The translations under genes and the position numbers were made by a program. Positions 25,380 to 34,345 of a DNA stretch of 64,000 bases are shown here, one piece after another (the first letter of the stretch is position 1; each line of letters begins with the position of its first letter). The stretch comes from Telmatospirillum siberiense. GTDB lineage: Bacteria; Pseudomonadota; Alphaproteobacteria; Rhodospirillales; Magnetospirillaceae. The stretch lies in NCBI RefSeq assembly GCF_002845745.1, contig NZ_PIUM01000022.1, positions 18,309-82,308 of the forward strand, in the 5' to 3' direction. The notes below the pieces were generated by a model that saw only the letters and a program-made list of their open reading frames with translations, was not told where the DNA came from and searched no databases.

Positions 25380-26121
25380 CCGTCTCGACGAGGACAACAT
25401 TCATATAGCGCTGGTTGACGACGACGACGATTTTCGAGAAGTGGTGGGCGCCGAACTCGGTGACTACGGCTTTGCCGTGACCGATTTCCAGGACGGCCCC
25501 TTCCTGCTCGATTATTTCGGCGCGGGAAACAGCGCCGACGTGATCATTCTCGATTGGAACCTGCCGACACTTCCCGGCATCGACCTTTTGGCGCAGTTGC
25601 GCCGCCAGGGCGTCAAAATCCCGGTCATCATTCTCACCGCGCTTTCCGGGACGGCGTATGAAATGGCGGCGCTCGACCGCGGCGCACTCGATTTCATCGA
25701 CAAATCCAGGGGCATCCCGGTGCTGGCCAAACGGGCGCGGCTCATTGCCGAGGCGGCCAAACTGCCGCCCGACATGCCGACCGAGGAGGTCATCGAATAC
25801 GGTCCGTTGAAATTGCGCCCCCGCCTGAGCCGAGCCTACTGGCAGGATGTGGACGTCGGATTGACGGTCACGGAGTTCAACATCGTCCGGCGTTTGATCG
25901 AACATGCCGGCGACCACGTCAGTTACCGGGCGATCTACGACTGCGTTCACCATTGCGGTTTTATTGCCGGGAGCGGCGAAGATGGATATCGAACGAATGT
26001 CCGATCATCGGTTAAACGTATCCGCAACAAATTTCGCGCGATCGATGCCGGTTTCGTGGAAATCGAAAATTTTCCCGCGTTCGGATATTGCTGGAAGCCG
26101 GCGGCGTCGGTCCCTTCTTAG
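25312..26121 (+). CDS. OmpR-family response regulator (ChvI-like)
   Basis: A 269-residue regulator. The receiver domain has the acidic pocket LVDDDDDF, phospho-acceptor Asp in IILDWNLP, Thr in ILTALSG and Lys in DFIDKSRG, which lacks the usual following proline. A winged-helix domain follows (LTVTEFNIVRRLIEHAGDHV, RTNVRSSVKRIRNKFRAID), most like alphaproteobacterial ChvI regulators. GAGG lies 9 bases before the ATG. It is nested over the end of the lipoprotein gene and overlaps the kinase gene downstream. Confidence 0.9.
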   Translation: MTTMLERSSFAKPNSAPPSQPNDRLDEDNIHIALVDDDDDFREVVGAELGDYGFAVTDFQDGPFLLDYFGAGNSADVIILDWNLPTLPGIDLLAQLRRQGVKIPVIILTALSGTAYEMAALDRGALDFIDKSRGIPVLAKRARLIAEAAKLPPDMPTEEVIEYGPLKLRPRLSRAYWQDVDVGLTVTEFNIVRRLIEHAGDHVSYRAIYDCVHHCGFIAGSGEDGYRTNVRSSVKRIRNKFRAIDAGFVEIENFPAFGYCWKPAASVPS

Positions 26122-27622
26122 GATCCGCCGCGCCGCCAGCCAGATTTCGTCGTCCCTGACGATCAAACTGGTTGTTCTGGTGGGGATTTTCGCGGCTCTC
26201 CCGATCGTTCTTTACGGACAATTCGAAAAGGCCGACCGGCAGACCCGCAATCTGGTCGCGGAGAATATCAGGCATTACGGCTGGCTCGTCGCGCAGGCGC
26301 TGGCCCCCATCCTCGATCGTTCCGACGATCTCGCGGGCCCGGAACTGGCGGCCTCGCTGGAGCGTTTTTCCGAAGATGGAACGATCCTGAAATTGATGTT
26401 CCAGCCGAAGTTGAAGAGCGGGAGCGAAGGTTTTTATTTCATCGCCGCGGCCCCGAAAATATCGGCCTCGCAGATGGGGGCCGACCTCGACGTCCTGGGG
26501 CGGCACGGCATCTTGAAATCGTTGGCCGATTCCTGCCGCTGGGACAAACCGGTGGAGATCCGCTATCAGCAGATGAACGGCGCGGAAGAAATCCTGACCT
26601 CGATCATTCCCATCAACGGGCGGCGGGGATGCTGGGTCCTGGTGTCCGCCAACAACAGTTCCGCCTTTCTCAGCACCGCTTTCGGCCGTCCTTACTGGCA
26701 GACCGACAATGTGAGGATGGCGGCGCTCATCTATCTCGTCTTCGCCGCCCTCGCCTTGCTGGTCGCCATCGGCATCCGTCGCGCCTTGCGCCATTTCCGG
26801 AAAGTGGCACGGGAAATTCGCCGCGGCGGCGTCGGAGCCATGGCATTCGCCGGCCGCAACATTCCGCCGGAATTGGTCAGCGCGGCCAGGGACTTCGACC
26901 GGTTGGTGGACGATCTTCACCGTGCGGCCTCCGACATCCGACGCACGGCCGAGGATAACGCCCACGCGGTAAAGGCTCCGCTGGCAGTCATCCGCTCGGC
27001 CCTACAGCCGCTTCGCCGCTCCGTGCCCAAGGACGACCAGCGCTCTCAACGCGCCGTTCAACTGATCGATTCGGCGTTGGGAAGGCTTTCCGCCCTGATT
27101 TCGACGGCGCAGCAACTCGGGCATGATACGGCGGATTTCATCGAAGCGCCGAAGCTGCTGATCAACCTCACCGAGGTGGTCGCCGAAGGACTGCGCAACG
27201 CAAGGGACGGCGCGGCGGAAAAAAAGCTGCGTTTCGTCCGACATCTCGACGAGGACGCCTTTGTCCTGGCACCGGACGGCATGCTCGACATCGTGGTGGA
27301 AAACATCCTCGACAATGCCGCCGGTTTTTCGGTCGACGGCGCCACCATCACGGCGACCCTCGACAAATCGAAGGATAAGATCGACCTGATCATCGACGAC
27401 GAAGGTCCCGGGGTGGACTCCAACAAGATCGACCATATCTTCGAACGGAATTTCTCCTGTCGTCCCGGGCAGGGAAGAGACCCGCGCGCTCCGGCGCATG
27501 CGGGTCTCGGCTTATGGATCGTTCGCCACCACATCGAGGCCCTGGGGGGACGGGTATCCGCCTCGAACCGCCCCATGGGCGGCTTGCGCATCCATGTCTG
27601 CCTGCCCAGCCATGGTTGGTGA
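26045..27622 (+). CDS. Sensor histidine kinase, partner of the ChvI-like regulator
   Basis: A membrane kinase of about 525 residues. A first membrane segment (LTIKLVVLVGIFAALPIVLY), a periplasmic domain of about 170 residues and a second segment (ALIYLVFAALALLVAIGI) precede a HAMP-like linker. The phospho-acceptor region is atypical, DNAHAVKAPLAVIRSAL instead of SHELRTPL. The ATPase has the N box VENILDNAAGFS, DDEGPGVD and HAGLGLWIVRHHIEALGG. The start is uncertain: the ATG at 26045 overlaps the regulator by 77 bp and lacks a clear ribosome-binding site. The periplasmic ligand is unknown. Confidence 0.85.
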   Translation: MPVSWKSKIFPRSDIAGSRRRRSLLRIRRAASQISSSLTIKLVVLVGIFAALPIVLYGQFEKADRQTRNLVAENIRHYGWLVAQALAPILDRSDDLAGPELAASLERFSEDGTILKLMFQPKLKSGSEGFYFIAAAPKISASQMGADLDVLGRHGILKSLADSCRWDKPVEIRYQQMNGAEEILTSIIPINGRRGCWVLVSANNSSAFLSTAFGRPYWQTDNVRMAALIYLVFAALALLVAIGIRRALRHFRKVAREIRRGGVGAMAFAGRNIPPELVSAARDFDRLVDDLHRAASDIRRTAEDNAHAVKAPLAVIRSALQPLRRSVPKDDQRSQRAVQLIDSALGRLSALISTAQQLGHDTADFIEAPKLLINLTEVVAEGLRNARDGAAEKKLRFVRHLDEDAFVLAPDGMLDIVVENILDNAAGFSVDGATITATLDKSKDKIDLIIDDEGPGVDSNKIDHIFERNFSCRPGQGRDPRAPAHAGLGLWIVRHHIEALGGRVSASNRPMGGLRIHVCLPSHGW

Positions 27623-27768
27623 GCCCCCGGCCACAACTTGATCACTGGCGGGCCTTCCCGGCATTGCGCATGGTCGACCGGCAAACGGCTCATGCCCCTG
27701 CCCCGATGGGCGTGACCTAACCACCCATGCATTCGCTTACTGAAAGCCAATTGCCGGAGGAAATCATC

Positions 27769-28797
27769 ATGCTGGGTTCGGAGGAACCGAGGTCTGTCCT
27801 GGTCACCGGCGGAGCCGGTTACATCGGCGCGCATGTCTGCCGCGCCCTCGCATCTTCGGGATATCGTCCCATCTCCTACGACAATCTTTCGCATGGTCAT
27901 GCCTGGGCGGTCCGCTGGGGCCCCTTGGAGACCGGCGATCTTCTGGACGGGGCGCGTCTTGAGGCGGTCATGCGGCAGTATCGGCCCCAGGCCGTCATTC
28001 ATCTCGCCGGCTTGATCGCCGCCGGAGAATCCGTGGTCGATCCCGTCATCTATTACCGGAACAATCTGACCGCCACGCTCGTCTTGCTGGAAACCATGCG
28101 GACATGCGCGATCCATCGAATCGTTTTTTCCTCTTCGGCCGGTGTTTATGGCGAGCCGGATCAAATCCCCATTCCCGAAATGCATCCTCAGCGGCCCGTC
28201 AACCCATACGGCGCCAGCAAGGGAATGGTCGAGCGGATCCTGACGGATTTCGGCGGCGCCTACGGCCTCAAATCCTTGTCATTGCGCTATTTTAACGCCG
28301 TTGGCGCCTCGCCCGACGGCGATATCGGCGAATCCCACCCGAAAGAGACGCATCTTGTGCCGCTGGTCCTGGACGTCGCGGCAGGGCTGCGGCCCCATAT
28401 CGAGATCTACGGTGGCGACTTTCCGACGAATGACGGAACCTGCATTCGCGACTATGTGCATGTCTGCGATCTGGCCGATGCCCATATTCTTGCCCTGAAA
28501 CATCTGGAGCGGGAGATCCGCGCCAGAGCCTTCAATCTCGGCAACGAGAAAGGCGCCAGCGTTCGCGAGGTGATCGATACCGCGATCAAGGTGACCGGAC
28601 GGCAGATCTCCAGCCGGATGCGATCCCGTCGCCCCGGCGATCCGGCCATGCTGGTGGCCGACGCCTCGCTCGCCAAAGAGGTTCTTGGCTGGCGTCCAGC
28701 CTATTCCTCGCTCGAACAACAAATCGCCACCGCCTGGGATTGGCATGAACGCTACCGGTCATCCGACGTCCGGCAGACTGGCCGACGGTCATCGTGA
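27769..28797 (+). CDS. galE: UDP-glucose 4-epimerase
   Basis: A 342-residue extended SDR that interconverts UDP-glucose and UDP-galactose (or the GlcNAc/GalNAc pair). It shows VLVTGGAGYIGAHVCRAL (NAD binding), SSSAGVYGEP with catalytic Ser, NPYGASKGMVE with the Tyr/Lys pair, and RDYVHVCDLADAH. The ATG at 27769 has GGAGG 8 bases upstream. It stands first in the exopolysaccharide locus and would supply the galactosyl donor for the initiating transferase. Confidence 0.93.
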   Translation: MLGSEEPRSVLVTGGAGYIGAHVCRALASSGYRPISYDNLSHGHAWAVRWGPLETGDLLDGARLEAVMRQYRPQAVIHLAGLIAAGESVVDPVIYYRNNLTATLVLLETMRTCAIHRIVFSSSAGVYGEPDQIPIPEMHPQRPVNPYGASKGMVERILTDFGGAYGLKSLSLRYFNAVGASPDGDIGESHPKETHLVPLVLDVAAGLRPHIEIYGGDFPTNDGTCIRDYVHVCDLADAHILALKHLEREIRARAFNLGNEKGASVREVIDTAIKVTGRQISSRMRSRRPGDPAMLVADASLAKEVLGWRPAYSSLEQQIATAWDWHERYRSSDVRQTGRRSS

Positions 28798-28876
28798 CGC
28801 ATTTTGTGCACCGCAAGATTTTTCGACCACAAAAAGGACACACCTCCGCCATTCAGTTAAACGCTATCCTCCCATC

Positions 28877-28947
28877 GCTATTGAAACAATAGCCGCGACC
28901 TCATGGACACTGGTTGCGAATATAGTATTTGAATAAACACTATATTC
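28877..28947 (+). promoter_or_regulatory. Two palindromes upstream of the initiating transferase
   Basis: GCTATTG-AAA-CAATAGC (28877-28893) is followed by GAATATAGT (28918-28926) and ACTATATTC (28939-28947) with a 12-bp spacer. Both lie in AT-rich DNA in the 177-bp gap between galE and the transferase. They are candidate regulator sites for the exopolysaccharide operon; the second also contains TATA-like -10 sequences, so promoter and operator may overlap. Confidence 0.45.
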
Positions 28948-28974
28948 AGCAGCCTCTAGATGCGGAGGAATATT

Positions 28975-29745
28975 ATGGGATTGCAACATATCACAAGCAT
29001 CATGTTGCAGAGGGAGGCACTGGCATCAGCCTCCTTGCCTGGTTTTTCAGGTGGATATGACTGGCGGCGCCTTCATGCCGCCGCTATCGACCGCAGCCCG
29101 ATCGATCGGGGACGGTTCGTCCGGCTAAAAGAGCCGGCCCATCGTATCAGCAAGCGGCTCTTCGACGTCGTCGCCACGTCCTTTCTGCTTGCCCTCCTGT
29201 CGCCTCTGCTGCTGAGCATCGCGGTCATGGCCCGCCGGGACGGCGGGCCGGTGGTCTATGGCCATCGACGCATCGGAGCCCACGGCAGGACCTTCAAATG
29301 CTGGAAATTCCGCACAATGGTTCCCAACGCCGACAAGGTGCTCGAAAAAATTCTGGCGTCGGATCCGACGGCCCGTGCCGAATGGGAACGCGACTTCAAG
29401 CTGAAGAACGATCCCCGGATCACGCCGGTCGGACGCCTGTTGCGGGTGACCAGCCTCGATGAGTTGCCGCAGCTCTTCAACGTCATCGCCGGAGACATGA
29501 GCCTGGTCGGCCCCCGCCCTATCGTCACCGACGAGGTGCGCCGGTATGGGGCCGCCTTTCATGACTATGCGCGCTGCCGGCCCGGTATCACCGGCATCTG
29601 GCAAATCAGCGGCCGCAACGATGTCGGCTATGGCCAGCGGGTCGACCTGGACCGGCACTACGCCCGAAGCTGGTCCTTCGCCCGCGACATCCTCATCCTG
29701 CTGCGCACCCCGTTTGCCGTTTTGCGCCGCAGCGGCGCCTACTGA
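28975..29745 (+). CDS. Exopolysaccharide initiating sugar transferase (ExoY/WbaP family)
   Basis: A 256-residue polyprenyl-phosphate sugar-phosphate transferase that puts the first sugar on undecaprenyl phosphate. After a non-conserved start, one membrane segment (about residues 65-90) precedes the catalytic core: GHRRIGAHGRTFKCWKFRTM, SLDELPQLFNVIAGDMSLVG with the following PRP, and the C-terminal CRPGITGIWQISGRND. The size suits the short ExoY type. GCGGAGGA lies before the ATG at 28975. With galE upstream, galactose-1-phosphate is a plausible first sugar. Confidence 0.92.
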   Translation: MGLQHITSIMLQREALASASLPGFSGGYDWRRLHAAAIDRSPIDRGRFVRLKEPAHRISKRLFDVVATSFLLALLSPLLLSIAVMARRDGGPVVYGHRRIGAHGRTFKCWKFRTMVPNADKVLEKILASDPTARAEWERDFKLKNDPRITPVGRLLRVTSLDELPQLFNVIAGDMSLVGPRPIVTDEVRRYGAAFHDYARCRPGITGIWQISGRNDVGYGQRVDLDRHYARSWSFARDILILLRTPFAVLRRSGAY

Positions 29746-29759
29746 TCGTGAGAGGAGAA

Positions 29760-30503
29760 ATGACCACGAGCCTTCGCCGGCGGCGACCGCCACCGATAGG
29801 GATCTGCCTGCTCGTCGTCCTGTGCGGTTGTGCTCAAAGCAAGGAGGACCTGCCGCCGGCTCCGGCGATTTCCTCGCCGCAAGCCGGCGGCCCGGCGGTG
29901 CTGCCGCCCTATAAGGTGCAGGTCGGCGACATGCTGGACGTCAAAATGTATCTGAATCCGGAGTTGAGCGAGGAGGTCGTGGTGCGCCCGGACGGGATGA
30001 TTTCGACCGCCGTCGCGGAGGACGTTCCGGCCTACGGCCTTACTCCGACGGAAATTTCGGCGTCGCTGCGGGAAAAATACAAAGCGGTTCTGAGCAGTCC
30101 CCAGATCACCGTCATCGTCCATTCCTTCGCTCCCAACCGGGTCTATGTGGCGGGCGAAGTGACCAATCCGGGGGAATTCATCACCGTCGGTCCCAATCTG
30201 ACGGTCAGCCAGGCGATCGCCAGGGCCGGCGGCGTGAAGCTGAGCGCGGCCCGCGCAGGCGTTTTCATCATGCGCCGGGGAACCGACGACAAACCGCAAG
30301 CCCTCGCCGTGAATTATCCGGACGCCATTTCCGGCGAGCATCCGGAAGCCGACGTCCGCCTTGCCCAGTACGACGTCGTCTATGTGCCGCGCACCGGGGT
30401 CTACGAAGCCTACACCTTCTGGAACCAGTTCGTTCAGCAGTTCGTTCCCTACAACTGGGGCTTCTCCTACAACGTCAATTCGTCGGTCTCGACGGGTCAT
30501 TAG
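29760..30503 (+). CDS. Polysaccharide export outer-membrane lipoprotein (Wza/OPX family)
   Basis: A 247-residue export protein. The lipobox LVVLCGC gives a lipid anchor near residue 23. The poly-export domain starts YKVQVGDMLDVKMYLNPELS, and an SLBB-like region (RVYVAGEVTNPGEFITVG) follows. It would form the outer-membrane exit channel with the chain-length protein encoded after the 339-bp repeat element. GAGAGGAG precedes the ATG. The stop codon TAG is the first triplet of that element, so the native C-terminus may have been altered by insertion. Confidence 0.9.
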   Translation: MTTSLRRRRPPPIGICLLVVLCGCAQSKEDLPPAPAISSPQAGGPAVLPPYKVQVGDMLDVKMYLNPELSEEVVVRPDGMISTAVAEDVPAYGLTPTEISASLREKYKAVLSSPQITVIVHSFAPNRVYVAGEVTNPGEFITVGPNLTVSQAIARAGGVKLSAARAGVFIMRRGTDDKPQALAVNYPDAISGEHPEADVRLAQYDVVYVPRTGVYEAYTFWNQFVQQFVPYNWGFSYNVNSSVSTGH

Positions 30504-30839
30504 AGCGCGTGGACATTCATGACGGCCATGCTCCCTTGATGGGACGCCTTGAGACTTCTCCCGTTGCCTCTGGTTCCCCAATGGCTTGAAAGGAAACCCC
30601 GGATATTTTGAACCACCAAGGCACCAAGACACCAAGGCGTCTTTCGGATCGGTCGGCGGCGGCCAATCTGCGCCGCAGGCATTCGGCCGACAGCCGATGA
30701 CGGGACGGGAAAATGCCGGTGGCACACTCCGCCACCTTGGTGTCTTGGTGCCTTGGTGGTTCATCAAAAGCTGGAGCGCACCGGAACGATCAAGAGGACG
30801 AAGAGAATCTGGCCGATTACCAAATGTCCACACGCCCTA
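30501..30839. mobile_element. MITE-like nested inverted-repeat element (339 bp)
   Basis: The outer ends TAGAGCGCGTGGACATT (30501-30517) and the complement of 30823-30839 (TAGGGCGTGTGGACATT) match at 15 of 17 positions. Inside, 27-bp arms (30610-30636 and 30736-30762, starting GAACCACCAAGGCACC) are perfectly complementary and extend imperfectly through a TTTTGA motif. No transposase is encoded and no clear target duplication is visible. The outer end begins exactly at the stop codon of the export gene. A non-autonomous palindromic element is the best reading. Confidence 0.65.
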
Positions 30840-30875
30840 GTACGCAAAGCGGAAGAACGGAAAGGACGATAAGGA

Positions 30876-32360
30876 ATGTCCACGCAACTCATGCCCTATG
30901 GAGCCTTGACGGTCTTCACCAAGCAATGGCGCTGCTTCATCGGCCTGTTCCTCGCCGTCGTCCTGGGTGGCGGGGCCTATCTCCTTTTCGCCGAGGAAAA
31001 GTATGAATCGGTGGCGCAACTGGTGATCACCTTCGGCGATCGATCCACTCCGGAAGTGGACCGATCGCCGGCCACCGAGATGACCCCGTCCGACCGTCGC
31101 GAGATCGTTCTTTCCCACGCGGCGATTCTCCAGAGCCATGATCTGGCCCGAGCCGCCATCGAGGCCTTCGGACTGCAAACCGTCTATCCGGACATCGTCG
31201 AATCGCCGCCGTCCAGGGGGACGCCGATGGACAAGGCGATTACCACATTCCTCGACAGTCTGTCGGTGGAGGTGGGGCAGCAGGACAACATCATCACCTT
31301 GTCGTTCCGCCATCCGGACAAGCGATTGGCACCCAAGCTGGTTCAGAAGCTGATCGATCTCTATGTCTCTCGCCAAACCGAGATTTACCACAACCCCCAC
31401 CAGGATTTTCTCTCCACCGAGGTCCGTCAGGCCGGCGACCGGCTGGCCGCGGCGCAAACGGCGCTCGAGCAGTTCAAGAGTCGGTGGCGCATCACCGACT
31501 ATGACAAGGAGGTCGAGGATCTGCTCGGCCAACGCGGCGATCTCGACACCGATCTGCACACCGCCAAGGCCAATCTCGCGCAGGCGCAGCACCGTCAGGC
31601 CGAACTGCAGACCTTGATGCGCAAGGTGCCGGAGAAACTTCCCGAATCGGCCAGCAGCGAAAAGTACCGCGCCCTCGATGACGCCCGCTCCCGATTGGCC
31701 GATTTGCGCACCAAGCAAAGCCAGATGTTGGCCACTTATACACCCGACAGCCCCGCTCTTTCCTCTTTGAAGGCGGGTATCGCCACGGCCGAGGCCGAGG
31801 TGGCGGCCAGGACGGCCGAGCTCAACCACCGCTCCACCTCTGTTCCCAACACCGTCTATCAGACGCTCCAGACCGATTACATGCGAACCGCCGCCGAGGC
31901 GGACAGCAATTCCCAGCCAGTGCGCGTCCTCGGCGAACAGATCGCCGCGATCGATCAGCGGCTGGGGGAACTGCGCAAGAATCGTGGTTCCTTCAACGAT
32001 CTGATGCGCGAACATCAGATCGCCGAGGAAACCTATCGCGCTCTGTCGCTGCAATTCGCCGACGCCCGGGTCAAAGGCAACCTCAACGATCAGCGCATCT
32101 CGCCGGCCGTCGTGCTGAGCGCGCCGACCGAACCCTACAAGGCGGTTCGTCCGCGCAAGCTGATCACCTTGCTTTCCTGTGTCTTCGGCGGCGCCCTGCT
32201 GGCGGCCGGAGTGGCCTTGTTGCGCGAAGCCTTCGACGATCGTTTCTCGACCGCCGAACAGGTCGCTTTCCTGCTCGATCTCCCGGTCCTCGCCAGCCTG
32301 GAACGGCGCACCCATCGCATTCCTCCGGAAATTCTCGCGCTTGGAGGCACCTCCGAATGA
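30876..32360 (+). CDS. Chain-length determinant (Wzz/GumC family, PCP)
   Basis: A 494-residue polysaccharide co-polymerase. An N-terminal membrane segment (FIGLFLAVVLGGGAYLLF) is followed by a long periplasmic domain with coiled-coil stretches (about 175-350) and the GumC-type motif region near LMREHQIAEETYRALS. A second segment (LITLLSCVFGGALLAAGVAL) lies near the C-terminus. It controls polymer length and links Wzy to the export channel. There is no fused kinase; the next gene holds the kinase-like partner, whose ATG overlaps this stop by 4 bp. Confidence 0.9.
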   Translation: MSTQLMPYGALTVFTKQWRCFIGLFLAVVLGGGAYLLFAEEKYESVAQLVITFGDRSTPEVDRSPATEMTPSDRREIVLSHAAILQSHDLARAAIEAFGLQTVYPDIVESPPSRGTPMDKAITTFLDSLSVEVGQQDNIITLSFRHPDKRLAPKLVQKLIDLYVSRQTEIYHNPHQDFLSTEVRQAGDRLAAAQTALEQFKSRWRITDYDKEVEDLLGQRGDLDTDLHTAKANLAQAQHRQAELQTLMRKVPEKLPESASSEKYRALDDARSRLADLRTKQSQMLATYTPDSPALSSLKAGIATAEAEVAARTAELNHRSTSVPNTVYQTLQTDYMRTAAEADSNSQPVRVLGEQIAAIDQRLGELRKNRGSFNDLMREHQIAEETYRALSLQFADARVKGNLNDQRISPAVVLSAPTEPYKAVRPRKLITLLSCVFGGALLAAGVALLREAFDDRFSTAEQVAFLLDLPVLASLERRTHRIPPEILALGGTSE

Positions 32361-33067
32361 AGAAATTGAGCCTCGCCCCAAATGACGTCGATCAGGATCT
32401 GGCCAGGGCCACGCATGTCTTGCGCGAAACCGACTGGATGGTGCCGGACGATCTGCCGGTGGTCGATCTGATCGAGCTTTATCTCGGCATCGACACGGCG
32501 CTTTCCGCCGACCGTGGTGTCGCCATCCAGTTCGTCGGCGCCTCGGCCGGCTCGGGCAGCGCCGAGGTCGCCCTCGACATGGCCTGGGCCGCCGCCAGCG
32601 TTCTCGGCAAGAAGCTGCTCGTCCTCAACTGCACGCCGTCGCAGTGGACCAGTCCGTTGGGCCCCCTTTCACCGGCCGGGGAAATGGGGCCCCATCACCC
32701 GACTCCGATGAATGACGATCTGATCAAGGTGAACGGTCAGGAAATGTATCTCGCCGATCTGCAAAGCTGGACCGGTAAAAGCAATTCCTTGGCCAAGGTC
32801 GATGAGATCGGCGCCCATCTCGAAGAGTTCTGCCGCTATTTCGATATGGTCGTGGTGGTTGCCCCACCCGCCGACGGCGACCCGCTGGGCGCGGTTCTGG
32901 CCGGACATGTCGATGGGAACGTCCTCGTCATCGAGGCCGAGCAAACCAGGCGCGCCGCGGCCATCCGGCTGCGGCAGATGCTGGCTCGCTGCGGGCGTCC
33001 CATTCTCGGAGCCGTTTTACACGATCGCCGGGACCACATCCCGCGATGGATGGCCCGACTGTTATGA
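32357..33067 (+). CDS. Degenerate BY-kinase/CpsD-like P-loop protein
   Basis: A 236-residue protein in the place of the tyrosine autokinase partner of a Wzz/GumC protein. The fold is recognisable (FVGASAGSGSAEVALDMAWA, then LGKKLLVLNC, and MVVVVAPPADGDPLGAVL), but the Walker A lysine is replaced: the GxGKS/T pattern reads GSGSA. The Walker A' Asp is Asn-Cys, and there is no C-terminal tyrosine cluster. It is probably unable to hydrolyse ATP normally and may act as a structural partner. The frame is intact and translationally coupled, arguing against a pseudogene. Confidence 0.78.
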   Translation: MKKLSLAPNDVDQDLARATHVLRETDWMVPDDLPVVDLIELYLGIDTALSADRGVAIQFVGASAGSGSAEVALDMAWAAASVLGKKLLVLNCTPSQWTSPLGPLSPAGEMGPHHPTPMNDDLIKVNGQEMYLADLQSWTGKSNSLAKVDEIGAHLEEFCRYFDMVVVVAPPADGDPLGAVLAGHVDGNVLVIEAEQTRRAAAIRLRQMLARCGRPILGAVLHDRRDHIPRWMARLL

Positions 33068-33093
33068 ACGAAGCCCGGCGGCAGGGGGTGCAA

Positions 33094-34332
33094 ATGCATG
33101 TCATGGTTGTCAATAATATCTACCCGCCGATCATGGCCGGGGGAGCCGAACGCATCGTCGCTTATCTGTGCGAAGGATTGGCGCGGCGCGGTCATCGGGT
33201 GACGGTGGTATCCACCTGCGGGCCCCAAATGGAACCCTACCCGACCGAAATCCGCAACGGCGTCGAGGTGATCCGATTCTTTCCGCCCAACCTCTATTGG
33301 TCTTTCGAGCGCTCGTTGAAAGGGGGGCCGCGCAAATGGCTGTGGCATGCCCGGGATGCCTGGAACGGGGCCGCCGGGAACCGTTTGCGCGCCATCATGG
33401 AACGCTCCCGTCCGGCGATCCTGCACAGCCACCTGATCGACGGCTTGTCGGCCGCGGTCTGGGGCCGGGCGCGAGAGGCCGGCATTCCGGTTCTGCACAC
33501 CGCCCACGATTACCACCTCCTCTGCCCCCGCGCCTTCCTGCTGACGGCGGACTGGAAGCTCTGCACGCGGCCGAGAGCGCATTGCCGCCTTTATCGCGGC
33601 TGGCATCAGCGAACGACCCGGTATGTCGATCTCTTTGCCAGCCCGTCCCGTTTTCTGCTCGACATGCACGAGAACAACGGATTGCGGGCAAGGAATCGCG
33701 CGGTCATCCATAACGGCATCCCGCTGCCCGACGACCGTCATCTGATACGCGACCGGCGATCCGCCGAAAGCCGTACGCGGTTTCTCATGCTGACCCGGCT
33801 GACCAACGAAAAAGGCGTGTCGGTGGTCCTCGACGCCATGGCCCATCTGCCGAAGGAACTCCCGATCGAAGTGGCGATCGCCGGCAAGGGCCCGCTGGAG
33901 GAACGGGTGCGGGCGGCGGCGGCGGCGGACGGGCGGATCCGCTATCTCGGTTTCCTCGACGGCGAAGCCAAGGCGGCGGCGCTGGCCTGGGCCGGTCATC
34001 TTCTGTTGCCGTCCCTTTGGTATGAAAACGCCCCGGTCACCATCGTCGAGGCCGCGGCCTATGGACTGAGCCTGATCGGCAGCGATATCGGCGGCATTCC
34101 GGAATTCGTCGAACCCGGCCAGACCGGATTTCTTTTCCCGCCGGGCGATTCCAGGACCCTGGCGGCGCTCATGACGCGCATCGCCCGGGACGCGAATGCG
34201 CTTCCGGATCTTGCCGAACGCTCTGAAACCCTGGCCCGCCGTTTCGGCGTCGATCGCATGATCGAGGCTTATGAAGGCCATTACGAAGCCCTGCTGGCCG
34301 AACGTCTTCCTCGAATGGCCGCAGCACAATAG
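33094..34332 (+). CDS. Glycosyltransferase family 4 protein
   Basis: A 412-residue GT-B transferase. The N-terminal domain begins HVMVVNNIYPPIMAGGAERI; the C-terminal domain has LMLTRLTNEKGVSVVLDAM, IAGKGPLEERV and SLWYENAPVTIVEAAAYGL with the E-x7-E pair. It would add a sugar to the lipid-linked repeat unit in the cytoplasm. Possible starts are 33064 (ATGA overlap with the preceding gene) and 33094; the latter has AGGGGG at good distance and begins the first strand. Confidence 0.9.
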   Translation: MHVMVVNNIYPPIMAGGAERIVAYLCEGLARRGHRVTVVSTCGPQMEPYPTEIRNGVEVIRFFPPNLYWSFERSLKGGPRKWLWHARDAWNGAAGNRLRAIMERSRPAILHSHLIDGLSAAVWGRAREAGIPVLHTAHDYHLLCPRAFLLTADWKLCTRPRAHCRLYRGWHQRTTRYVDLFASPSRFLLDMHENNGLRARNRAVIHNGIPLPDDRHLIRDRRSAESRTRFLMLTRLTNEKGVSVVLDAMAHLPKELPIEVAIAGKGPLEERVRAAAAADGRIRYLGFLDGEAKAAALAWAGHLLLPSLWYENAPVTIVEAAAYGLSLIGSDIGGIPEFVEPGQTGFLFPPGDSRTLAALMTRIARDANALPDLAERSETLARRFGVDRMIEAYEGHYEALLAERLPRMAAAQ

Positions 34333-34345
34333 GACGCACGAAGCC

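Noticed and set aside
30504-30875. CRISPR-like repeats in the CACCAAG-rich stretch
   Set aside because: There is only one inverted pair with short internal CACCAAG periodicity; no regular direct repeats with unique spacers.
30837-32381. Leftward 514-residue frame opposite the GumC-like gene
   Set aside because: Shadow frame; the GumC-like protein has the expected topology and operon coupling.
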